Origin: Actinoplanes derwentensis
GTDB taxonomy: Bacteria; Actinomycetota; Actinomycetes; Mycobacteriales; Micromonosporaceae
Reading direction: 5' to 3'
Assembly (NCBI RefSeq): GCF_900104725.1
Contig: NZ_LT629758.1
Location: forward strand, 2,418,001 to 2,482,000
DNA length: 64,000 nt
Shown here: positions 27,392 to 34,981 of the stretch, piece by piece
Numbering within the stretch: the first letter of the stretch is position 1
Layout: each line of letters begins with the position of its first letter
Program-made: the position numbers and the translations under genes
The notes under the pieces: model-generated
The model's input: the letters and a program-made list of their open reading frames with translations, nothing else
What the model was told of the DNA's origin: nothing
Database searches by the model: none

Positions 27392-29386
27392 TCAGCCGGA
27401 CAGCCCGGCCACCGCCTCGCGGATCAGGTCTTGGGTGAACCGCACCACGAACGGGTTGCCGGGCACCGGCGCGAGCAGACCGAGCGCCGCCACCGGCTCC
27501 AGACAGTCCAGGCACGACTGCACGCCGATGCCGGCCTCCCCGGCGAGCAGCCGCAGGTCGATGTCGCGGCCGGCAAGAGCAGCGATCTGCAGCAGACCGC
27601 GAACGTTGTCGTCAAGCCCGGCCATCCGGTCGCGGACGACATCGCGCACGGTGGCCGGCACCCCGGCCCGGGCCGCGGCTTCCCGGGTGAGCACGCCGGT
27701 CTCGGCCAAATGCCGGGACAGTTCCAAGACGAGAAAGGCATTACCGGCGGTACGGGCGTAGATGTCGCGAACCACGTCACGAGTCCCGTCACGGGCCACC
27801 TCATGAGTAGGGTCGTGGCCGGTCTCGCGGCGCACCAGCTCGGCGACATCCTCCGGGGTGAGCGGCCCGAGCCGGATCCGGCGGTGCCCGGGCGCACGGC
27901 CCGCCACCGCGAGCACCCGGGTCAAGGCCGGGCTGGGCAGCGGCGCGACCGTGCGCAGCGCGCCGATCAGGACGGTACCGCGCGGCGGCCGGGTGACCAG
28001 GTGTGCCAGCAGTTCGAGGGACGTGACGTCGGCCCAGTGCAGATCGTCGAGGACCAGCACGCACGGCCGCTGCGCCGACAACTCGGCAACCAGCCCGGTG
28101 ACACCCTCGAAGAGCCGGAACCTGGTGTCGTTCTCCAGCACCGTCCCGGCCGGAACGCCGTCGCCCGCCTCCATCAGGCTGCCGATCTCCCCGCCGAGCC
28201 ACTTCTCGCGTGCGTCCACCGGCAGGCCGGTCAGCATCGTCCCGACGGCCTGCACCCACGGCATGCCGTCGCCTTCCCGGCATCGACCCCAGACCACCCG
28301 CACGCCGCGTCGCCGAGCCCCGGCGACGGCCTCCTCGATGAGGCGGGTCTTGCCAGCGCCCGGCTCGCCCTCGATGAACACCAGCCCGGAGCCACCACCC
28401 ACCGCAGCGCCGATCGCCCGCCGCAGCTCCGCATTCTCCTGAACCCGCCCGACCAGCCCGACCCGCCCGGCGGCAGCGGCCGATGGGACGGTCGCAGACG
28501 GCGGGTCAGCCGCGGACGGAGGGTCAGCCGGGGGTCGCGAAACTGCCTTCAGAGGCGGGCCGAGCGCAGCTGGCGCACTGACTGGCTCTCGCCGCCACAG
28601 GGTCTGCCGCAGCACCCGCTGATGCGCGGCCCGCAGTTTCGGGCCAGGACCGATACCCAGCTCAGCGGCAAGCCGGGACTGGACCGCGTCGAATGTCGCG
28701 AGGGCTTCGGCCTGGCGGCCGACGGCCGCGAGTGCGGTGACGAGGCCGGCGTGCACCGGCTCGTGCAGCGGGTCCATCGCCGTGGCCAGCCGCAGTGCGG
28801 CCAGAACTTCCTGCGGCCGGTCGAGGGCCACCGCGAGGTCGGCTGCCTCGACGGCGGCGCCAAGGAACTCTCCGTCGAGCGCGGCGAAGGCCGGGATCCC
28901 GGCGGCGCTGTGCCGCATGCCCTTCGCGGCCGGCCCGGACCACAGGCTCAAAGCCTTGGCGTAGGCGTCGAGCGCCGCACCACCACAGGCCTTGGCGTAG
29001 GCGTCGAGCGCCACACCACCGTGGGTTGAGCGGGCCGTGGTGACGAGTTGGCGGAACGCGACGACGTCGGCTACCTCGCCGTCACCGGCGAACAGGTAGC
29101 CGGTGCCGCGCCGTTGCACGTAGGACCCGGTTCCACGTGGGGGCACCGACGGCTCCAGGAGTCGGCGCAGACCGCCGACGTGCTTCTGGATCAGGTTCAC
29201 CGCGCTGGGCGGGACGTCGGTCTCCCAGATCAGGTCGACGAGTTCGCTCGTGGTGACCACCTGGCCGGCGTGTGCCAGCAGCAGAGCGAGCAGGTAGGCC
29301 TGCTGACGCGGACCGGCGTCCACCTCGACGTGGTCGTGCCAGACACGCAGCGGGCCGAGGACCTGCACGTAGACCATGCTTCCCAT
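27392..29386 (-). CDS. SARP-like BTAD-AAA regulator truncated after the ATPase domain
   Basis: A 664-aa protein closely related in architecture to the neighbouring 1053-aa regulator. It has a winged helix (VYVQVLGPLRVWHDHVEVDA), BTAD, Walker A GEPGAGKTR near residue 342 and Walker B CVLVLDDLHWAD near 447. It stops at FTQDLIREAVAGLSG, where the paralogue continues for about 390 more residues of TPR. The missing sensor region would either make it constitutive or inactivate it. Inside the BTAD an in-frame 36-bp tandem duplication repeats ALDAYAKA. The start is taken at ATG 29386; 29377 is an alternative. Confidence 0.8.
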   Translation of the reverse strand: MGSMVYVQVLGPLRVWHDHVEVDAGPRQQAYLLALLLAHAGQVVTTSELVDLIWETDVPPSAVNLIQKHVGGLRRLLEPSVPPRGTGSYVQRRGTGYLFAGDGEVADVVAFRQLVTTARSTHGGVALDAYAKACGGAALDAYAKALSLWSGPAAKGMRHSAAGIPAFAALDGEFLGAAVEAADLAVALDRPQEVLAALRLATAMDPLHEPVHAGLVTALAAVGRQAEALATFDAVQSRLAAELGIGPGPKLRAAHQRVLRQTLWRREPVSAPAALGPPLKAVSRPPADPPSAADPPSATVPSAAAAGRVGLVGRVQENAELRRAIGAAVGGGSGLVFIEGEPGAGKTRLIEEAVAGARRRGVRVVWGRCREGDGMPWVQAVGTMLTGLPVDAREKWLGGEIGSLMEAGDGVPAGTVLENDTRFRLFEGVTGLVAELSAQRPCVLVLDDLHWADVTSLELLAHLVTRPPRGTVLIGALRTVAPLPSPALTRVLAVAGRAPGHRRIRLGPLTPEDVAELVRRETGHDPTHEVARDGTRDVVRDIYARTAGNAFLVLELSRHLAETGVLTREAAARAGVPATVRDVVRDRMAGLDDNVRGLLQIAALAGRDIDLRLLAGEAGIGVQSCLDCLEPVAALGLLAPVPGNPFVVRFTQDLIREAVAGLSG
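28953..29020 (-). repeat. In-frame 36-bp tandem duplication inside the truncated BTAD regulator
   Basis: Two copies, offset by 36 bp, begin at 28953 and 28989. The first 24 bases after GCCTTGGCGTAGG are essentially identical. They encode ALDAYAKACGGA and then ALDAYAKALSLW. The paralogue at 23221-26382 has a single ALDAYAAALRLW at this position, so the insertion is recent. Confidence 0.85.
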
Positions 29387-29503
29387 CCCCGAGACGCCCT
29401 GAGTTGCGGGACGCCATAGTGGCACGGGCCGGCACCCGGCCGGGAATCCGTGTGGCCCCACCGCGTCGTCAGCGAAACGGCCTTGCCGATCAGTCGAGGG
29501 CGA

Positions 29504-30247
29504 TCAGTCGAGGGCCGGCAGCGAAGCCTTGCCCTTGTCGGCGATCACGAACGGCGTGTCGATGTCGGCGGTGCCCTCGCCGATGGTCACCGCGGCGACG
29601 CCGACGCCGGTGCCGGCGATCTCGCCGGTCGGATCCTGGATGATGAATGTGTCCGCGCCGGTCCGGATCGTGTAGGTGGGCTTGCCGTTCGACTCGCCGG
29701 TCTGCCGGAACCGGAAGATCTGGTCGCCGGCCGTGGCGTCGCAGCCGGCCGTCACCACAGTGCCGGGCCTGCCGCCGGCGCCGAGTTTCGCCGACACGCA
29801 CAGCGCCTCGCCGCCGGCGCGCAGCTTGCCGGTGCGGATCTGGAACGTGTCGCCGCCGCGTGTGACCGGTGTGAGCACGAACAGCTCGTTGTCGCCGAAC
29901 GCCCCGGACAGGCCGATCTTGCCGTCGTTGACGACACCGAGGGTGGCCTCACTGTTCTTCGGCAACAGGTAGACCTGGCGGGTGCCGCTGAACACGTCGC
30001 TGCCGGCACCACCACCGGCCGCAGTGGTGGTCGCTGTGGAGGCAGGGCGCGACGCGGGACTGGTGGTAACGGCGGCGGTCGTCGGCTCGGCGGCCGGAGC
30101 CGGCCACGCCGACGACGATGCCGGAATCTCCGCGAGCGACGGCGCCGCCGCCGGAGCGGGATCGCCCGTGCCGCTGTTGCAGGCGGAGGTCAGCAACAGA
30201 CCGGCGAGGACCGCGGTGGCTGCGGGAACGCGAGCGGAGGAAAGCAC
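29504..30247 (-). CDS. Putative secreted lipoprotein, unknown function
   Basis: A 247-aa protein with a GTG start and AGGAG upstream. The N-terminal signal carries a lipobox, LTSAC, with Cys23 as the likely lipidation site. A Pro/Ala/Thr/Ser-rich linker (about 28-80) precedes a beta-rich domain of about 165 residues with two cysteines and motifs such as GDQIFRFRQTGESNG and TFQIRTGKLRAGGEALCVSA. The second half faintly resembles a ricin-type trefoil, but the QxW signatures are absent. It is probably a surface-anchored binding protein. Confidence 0.6.
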   Translation of the reverse strand: MLSSARVPAATAVLAGLLLTSACNSGTGDPAPAAAPSLAEIPASSSAWPAPAAEPTTAAVTTSPASRPASTATTTAAGGGAGSDVFSGTRQVYLLPKNSEATLGVVNDGKIGLSGAFGDNELFVLTPVTRGGDTFQIRTGKLRAGGEALCVSAKLGAGGRPGTVVTAGCDATAGDQIFRFRQTGESNGKPTYTIRTGADTFIIQDPTGEIAGTGVGVAAVTIGEGTADIDTPFVIADKGKASLPALD

Positions 30248-30393
30248 AACGGACTCCTAAGGCAAAGGTATGTGCCGAAGTGTTTCCGCGGGGTCCGGGC
30301 CGCGACCAGCGGTGGAGGCGAACCGGTGACAAAGAGGCAGTCGCCGTGGGCCATTCCGCGCAACGGCGTGATGACTGCGGGCGAGCCGGTGGT

Positions 30394-31092
30394 TCACTCC
30401 TTGTTCGCAGCGGACACGTCGACGCAGACGATCCCCTGGTTGCCGTCCTGGTCGGCGATCACGGTGAGCGAGGGCGCGTTGCTGTCGTCGACGACGGTCC
30501 CGCCCGCGGCGACGGCTGCGGCGATCCGCTGCCCGGCCACTTCGGGCGCCACATAGACCTCGATGTGGAACCGCTGAACCGGCTCCTCGGCGTCCCCGAA
30601 CCACAGGTTCGGCACCCGCCCGGTGGTGTCCCGGATCTCGTCGCCGGGTGACCCGTGTCCCTGGGCCTCGAGGTTCCCAGTCAGCAGGGCGGCCCACACC
30701 GGGGCGATGGTCGCGGAGTGGGCCGTGTCGAGACCGAGTTCGATCATGCTGACCGAGGCCGGGTCGGCGGCGGCCCCCTGGCCGGCGGCGATCTCGGTGA
30801 TCCGCCGCGCGAGGTCGACGTCCTGCTGGGTCACCCACTGGAGAATGTGCTCGGTGCCTTCGTCGTCGCGATGGACGGCGTCGTCGGTGACCAGCTTGAG
30901 ATCGACGAACCCTTTACCGATCGACACGTGCGGGTGATGGCCGAGCACATCACCCGCCTCGCCCACTGCGGCGACGAACCGTGCACCGGCGCCGAAGTCG
31001 TCGACCAGATAACGGGCATGCAGTCCCTGGGCCAGCTTGCGCCAGTCGGTCAGGTCGGCCCCGGCGATCTTCTCACCCGTCAGCATGTCCAT
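30394..31092 (-). CDS. Pterin-4a-carbinolamine dehydratase-like domain fused to a VOC domain
   Basis: A 232-aa protein. Residues about 1-100 match pterin-4a-carbinolamine dehydratase. They include GADLTDWRKLAQGLHARYLV, VLGHHPHVSIG with the histidine pair used for dehydration, and a final VTQQDVDLARRITEIA helix. Residues about 115-230 form a glyoxalase/VOC beta-alpha-beta module (PNLWFGDAEEPVQRFHIEVY). Such fusions occur in actinobacteria, but their role is not established. A carbinolamine-dehydrating or small-molecule-binding function is inference. It stands alone between a lipoprotein and a cupin gene on the same strand. Confidence 0.8.
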   Translation of the reverse strand: MDMLTGEKIAGADLTDWRKLAQGLHARYLVDDFGAGARFVAAVGEAGDVLGHHPHVSIGKGFVDLKLVTDDAVHRDDEGTEHILQWVTQQDVDLARRITEIAAGQGAAADPASVSMIELGLDTAHSATIAPVWAALLTGNLEAQGHGSPGDEIRDTTGRVPNLWFGDAEEPVQRFHIEVYVAPEVAGQRIAAAVAAGGTVVDDSNAPSLTVIADQDGNQGIVCVDVSAANKE

Positions 31093-31164
31093 GCACGAGG
31101 ACCCTAGCCCGGATTCAGCCGCAGCGCGCGCTTCCCGCCCCTGGTCACCCGGCCCGCCCGAGGG

Positions 31165-31653
31165 CTACGGCTGGGATCGGTTACGCCAGGTGGGGCTGTC
31201 GAAGTAGTGGTTGTCGAACTGTTCGGAGGACGCGCCGATCTCGCTCGGTTCGGCCTCACCGCGGTAGACCCGTTCCAGCAGCCGGTAGTAGTCGAATCGG
31301 GCGATGCCGGGAGTGAACGTGACGAGGATGTCGGCATGTGCGCCGGGGACCGGCGCGAAGGCGTGCGGCAGTCTCGGGGGAATCACCAGGAGATCACCCT
31401 GCTCCAGGGTGCGGATCTCCTCGCCGGCCAGGACCAGCAACGTGCCGTCGAGAACGAAGAACGTCTCGGTCGTCTTCGTGTGGAAGTGTGGCGGCGCACC
31501 GGGCGAGCCCGGCTTGAGCAGGGACCGGTTCACGGTCAGCGCGCCGCCGGTGGCGTCCGCGTCGGCGAGTAGCGTGATGAGACTGGTGGCCCCGTCGGCG
31601 AGGGTCTCCGCGTCGGCCGCCGTGATGTGCAGGGGGGACTGATCGACGGACAT
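31165..31653 (-). CDS. Cupin-domain protein (quercetinase-like single cupin)
   Basis: A 162-aa protein with a good RBS (GAAAGGAAAG). Cupin motif 1 is GAPPHFHTKTTETFFVLDG, with the His-X-His and Glu metal ligands. Motif 2 is GDLLVIPPRLPHAFAPVPG, with its histidine. The C-terminal YYRLLERVYRGEAEPSEIG extension is typical of proteins annotated as quercetin 2,3-dioxygenase-like. No signal peptide is seen. The substrate is unknown. It lies 64 nt beyond the GH3 stop on the same strand and could be cotranscribed with it. Confidence 0.85.
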   Translation of the reverse strand: MSVDQSPLHITAADAETLADGATSLITLLADADATGGALTVNRSLLKPGSPGAPPHFHTKTTETFFVLDGTLLVLAGEEIRTLEQGDLLVIPPRLPHAFAPVPGAHADILVTFTPGIARFDYYRLLERVYRGEAEPSEIGASSEQFDNHYFDSPTWRNRSQP

Positions 31654-31717
31654 CAGGTTCTTTCCTTTCTCGTACGCATCAAGGAACGGTCGCGAAATGC
31701 CGGACGGGGCCGACCGG

Positions 31718-33886
31718 TCAGCCGGTGACCTCGAAGGTGCCGGCCAGGTCCGCGGTGCTGCTGCCGCCGATCCAGAGGTCGAAGGTGGAGGCGTCCAGGA
31801 CCGGACCGCGACTGACCGGGTGCCAGTATCGGCGATGCTCGGGACCGATGGTGAACCGTACCCGCCGGGTGTCGTTCGCCGGAATTATCACCCGCTGGAA
31901 CGCTTTGAGCTCACGGGCCGGCCGGGAAGCGCCGCCGTGGCGCTGGTGCAGGTAGAGCTGGACCACCTCGGGCACCTCGCGGCCGGCGTCGTTGGTGACC
32001 TGGACGGTGACGGTCACGGTGCCGTCCAGGCCGATGGTGGTCTGGTCGACGGTGAGGTCGTGGTAGCTGATCCGGCCGTATCCGAGGCCGTGACCGAAAG
32101 CGAACAGCGGGGTGCTCGGCTCGTTGAAGTAGCGGCGGCCCTGGTTGTCCGGGTCGTGCGAGCGGGTGTGCGAGTGGATCATCGGGATCTGCCCGATGGT
32201 GCGGGGCCAGGTGAACGGCAGTCGCCCGCTGGGTGAGACGGCACCGAAGAGCAGATCGGCGACGGCGTTGCCGCCCTGGGTGCCGGGGTACCAGATGTCC
32301 AGGATGGCCGGGACGTTCTCGGCGGCCCAGCGCAGGTCGAGGGGCCGCCCGTTCATGATCAGCGCGACGGTCGGGGTGCCGGTGGCGACGACCGCCTGCA
32401 ACAGGTCGAGTTGGCGGCCGGGCAGGTCCAGCGACGAGCGCGAGGCGGTCTCCCCGATCATGTTCTGCCACTCCCCCACCACGACGACGGCGACGTCCGC
32501 GGCGGTGGCGATGCGGATCGCGCGGGCGAACTCGGCGTCCGTGTCGAAGCCCGCCGGGTCGGCCTGGACCTTCGCACCGTCGCCGTCGAACATCGAGGGC
32601 ACCAGGCGCTGGACCACCGGTACGCCGGCGGCGTGGTCGACACCGATCCGGTCACCGGCTGCCTGCCGGATGCCGTCCAGCACGGTGACCGTCTCGTCCA
32701 GGTCGGCGTCGAACACCCACGGGCCGAGCGTGTCGCGTTTCGAGTCGGCGAGCGGGCCGAGCACCGCGATCGATCCGAGGGTCTCCGGGGCGAGGGGCAG
32801 CAGGTCGCCCTCGTTGCGCAGCAGGACCGCCGAGCGCCGGGCGGCTTCCCGCGCGACCTGCCGGTGTTCCGGGTCGGCGAGGATCTCGCGGGCGCGGTCC
32901 TCGTCGGCGTACGGGTCGTCGAAGAGCCCGAGCCGGGCCTTCGCTTCCAGGATGCGGCGCACGCTGACGTCCAGGGCTGCACTGTCCACGGCGTGCGGGA
33001 GGTGGTCGTTGGCCGGGTCCTCGCTGGCCATCTCCATGTCGACACCGGCGGCGAGCGCGCGGGTCGCGGCGTCCGGCAGGTCGCGGGCGAACCCGTGGGT
33101 GACCAGGCTGCGCACCGCGTTGGCGTCGGTGACCACGAACCCGTCGAAGCCCCAGGTCTCGCGCAGCACCTCGGTGAACAGCCAGTGGCTGGCGGTCGCC
33201 GGCACGCCGTTGAGGTCCATGTAGGCGGTCATCACGTTGCCGGCACCGGCAACGACTGCGGCCCGGAACGGCGGGAAGTAGACGTTCCACAGTTCGTAGT
33301 CGGACAGGTTGACCTCGTCGTAGTCCCGCCCGCCGAGGGCCGCGCCGTAGCCGCCGAAGTGTTTCGGCCCGGCGATGATCCCGCCGCTCTGGAATCCGCG
33401 GACCTGCGCCGCGGCGACGGCGGCGCCCAGCACCGGGTCCTCTCCGGCGCCCTCGATGATGCGGCCCCACCGCGGGTCACGGGCGATGTCGACCATCGGA
33501 GCGAACGTCCAGTGGATGCCGACCGCCCGCGCCTCCCGGGCGGCGACGGACTGGCCGCGCTCGATGATCTCCGGATCCCAGGAGGCGGCCATCGCGATCG
33601 GCACCGGGAGGATGGTGCGCAGGCCGTGGATGACGTCATAACCGAACAGCGCGGGTACGCCGTGCCGGTTGCCGTCGATCGCCAGGCGCTGCAGCCGGTT
33701 GATCTCGGCGGGGTCGTGGACGAACAGCAGCGAACCGGCCCCGCCGCGTTCCAGCGCCGCTTCCACCGCCTTGGGCTGCTGATCCTTGCCGGGCGGTGCC
33801 GCGAAGTAGAAGTACTGGATCATCTGGCCCGCCTTCTCGGCAGCCGTCATCGTCTCCAGCAGCTCGTCGACCCGTTTGTCGGTCAT
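31718..33886 (-). CDS. Glycoside hydrolase family 3 beta-glycosidase
   Basis: A 722-aa GH3 enzyme with ATG 33886 and GGGGAG upstream. The TIM-barrel domain contains GVPALFGYDVIHGLRTILPV, the substrate-binding GPKHFGGYGAA and the nucleophile region FDGFVVTDANAV, whose Asp is the catalytic nucleophile. The alpha/beta sandwich (VLGPLADSKRDTLGPWVFD to GRLPFTWP) and the C-terminal fibronectin-III-like domain (VTVTVQVTNDAGREVPEVVQ) follow. There is no signal peptide, so it acts in the cytoplasm on imported oligosaccharides, most often beta-glucosides or xylosides. A LacI-type palindrome sits just upstream. Confidence 0.93.
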   Translation of the reverse strand: MTDKRVDELLETMTAAEKAGQMIQYFYFAAPPGKDQQPKAVEAALERGGAGSLLFVHDPAEINRLQRLAIDGNRHGVPALFGYDVIHGLRTILPVPIAMAASWDPEIIERGQSVAAREARAVGIHWTFAPMVDIARDPRWGRIIEGAGEDPVLGAAVAAAQVRGFQSGGIIAGPKHFGGYGAALGGRDYDEVNLSDYELWNVYFPPFRAAVVAGAGNVMTAYMDLNGVPATASHWLFTEVLRETWGFDGFVVTDANAVRSLVTHGFARDLPDAATRALAAGVDMEMASEDPANDHLPHAVDSAALDVSVRRILEAKARLGLFDDPYADEDRAREILADPEHRQVAREAARRSAVLLRNEGDLLPLAPETLGSIAVLGPLADSKRDTLGPWVFDADLDETVTVLDGIRQAAGDRIGVDHAAGVPVVQRLVPSMFDGDGAKVQADPAGFDTDAEFARAIRIATAADVAVVVVGEWQNMIGETASRSSLDLPGRQLDLLQAVVATGTPTVALIMNGRPLDLRWAAENVPAILDIWYPGTQGGNAVADLLFGAVSPSGRLPFTWPRTIGQIPMIHSHTRSHDPDNQGRRYFNEPSTPLFAFGHGLGYGRISYHDLTVDQTTIGLDGTVTVTVQVTNDAGREVPEVVQLYLHQRHGGASRPARELKAFQRVIIPANDTRRVRFTIGPEHRRYWHPVSRGPVLDASTFDLWIGGSSTADLAGTFEVTG

Positions 33887-33938
33887 CGGCTCTCCCCACG
33901 TCCACTCGGCGTTGCGTGTCCGAGGCGCACGCTACCGA

Positions 33939-33952
33939 TGGGAGCGCTCTCA
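33939..33952. promoter_or_regulatory. LacI/CebR-type operator upstream of GH3
   Basis: TGGGAGCGCTCTCA, 53 nt before the GH3 start, is a near-perfect palindrome centred on GAGCGCTC. It differs by one base from the known CebR consensus TGGGAGCGCTCCCA, the actinomycete cellobiose repressor site. Repression relieved by an oligosaccharide is likely. Confidence 0.75.
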
Positions 33953-33962
33953 AATCCAGGGT

Positions 33963-34856
33963 TCAGGTCGCGGCGGGGGCGGGGATGTTCACGTTTGCGC
34001 CGTTAGGCACCGGCAGGAAGGTCGGGCAGCCCGCCCGGGTCTCACCGGTCAGGCACTGCTGCATGACCTCGTAGATCACGTAGCCGTCCGGGCCGAGCAC
34101 GTCGACGAGCTTCTTGATCTGCTTGAGCTTCTCGTCGACGGTGGCGTTCTGCTCGATCACCGCCTGCCGCTGGGTGATCGCCACCTGCGCGGCGGCCAGC
34201 CCGTCCACCAGTTCCTTGCGCGGCTGCGGTTTCTGCAGGGTCAGGTTGAAGTCCACGAAATACCCTTTGCCGCCGGTCGTGGCGGACACCGCGGCACTGA
34301 GGTTGGCGTTGATGTCGGTCTCGAACCGGGTCCGGGTCTCCGGATCGTTGTAGAGCGCCATCCAGTCGTACTTCTGCGCCTCGGCGGCCAGCGCCCGGCT
34401 CAGCGGGTGGCCGATGTAGAAGCGCAGCATCTCCAGCCACGTCCCGGTGGTCTTGCCGTCCTCGTCGATCACCGGCTGGAACTTCAGCCCGATGTCCTCG
34501 TGGAACCGGCGCAGCATCCCGCCGTCCGGCTCGCAGCCGGTGTCCAGGTGGAAGGTGAGGCCACCGGCGACCGTCATCTCCTGGTTGTCCTTGGACACCA
34601 CGGTGTACGGGGCGCTCTCGGAGTCGTCACTGCCGGTGAAGTCGAAGTTCCGCTGCCCGGCCGGGTAGGTGTAGTACTTCTCCCCGAGCCCGTCCCAGGC
34701 GCGGTTGTTCTGCGTCACACATTCCTGGTAAGTCGTACTGGAGAAGGAACCGGCGTCGTAGTGCAACGCCACCTGGTCGGATTCCGTGCTCACCGTGGTG
34801 CAGCCCGCCAGAAGCAGAGCCGCCACCACGACCACCGTCGAGTTCCACCGGCGCAT
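33963..34856 (-). CDS. Lipoprotein with SPFH/band-7-like domain
   Basis: A 297-aa protein. ATG 34856 has GGGGAGG upstream and begins the signal MRRWNSTVVVVAALLLAGC, with lipobox cysteine Cys19. The mature part resembles SPFH/prohibitin folds. It has SYTVVSKDNQEMTV-like strands, a RRFHEDIGLKF segment, SRALAAEAQKYDWMALYNDP, then a long charged helix (QPRKELVDGLAAAQVAITQR; VIEQNATVDEKLKQIKKL). SPFH proteins scaffold membrane microdomains, usually on the cytoplasmic face, so a lipidated exported version is unusual. It is divergent from the XRE regulator. Confidence 0.7.
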   Translation of the reverse strand: MRRWNSTVVVVAALLLAGCTTVSTESDQVALHYDAGSFSSTTYQECVTQNNRAWDGLGEKYYTYPAGQRNFDFTGSDDSESAPYTVVSKDNQEMTVAGGLTFHLDTGCEPDGGMLRRFHEDIGLKFQPVIDEDGKTTGTWLEMLRFYIGHPLSRALAAEAQKYDWMALYNDPETRTRFETDINANLSAAVSATTGGKGYFVDFNLTLQKPQPRKELVDGLAAAQVAITQRQAVIEQNATVDEKLKQIKKLVDVLGPDGYVIYEVMQQCLTGETRAGCPTFLPVPNGANVNIPAPAAT

Positions 34857-34981
34857 ATGGCCTCCCCGAGACGTTCCGGCCCTCAGCATAGAAATGAACG
34901 TCAATACGGCCGTCGGTGCAGAGGACGACGGTTCCGAATGTGCTTTCCTGATCTCTCGTTCAGAGTCACGGAGGTTGTACG

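Noticed and set aside
28953..29020. Short direct repeat that might suggest CRISPR
   Set aside because: There are only two adjacent copies, in frame inside a coding BTAD domain and without spacers. It is a tandem duplication.
9555..29386. Idea that the SARP and LuxR regulators with the acyl-CoA ligase and KARI form a natural-product cluster
   Set aside because: No polyketide, peptide-synthetase, terpene or RiPP core genes are present, and the genes do not form a coherent operon.
32411..34006. Open frame of 531 codons on the plus strand
   Set aside because: It runs antisense across the GH3 gene, its operator and part of the SPFH gene, with no recognisable domain.
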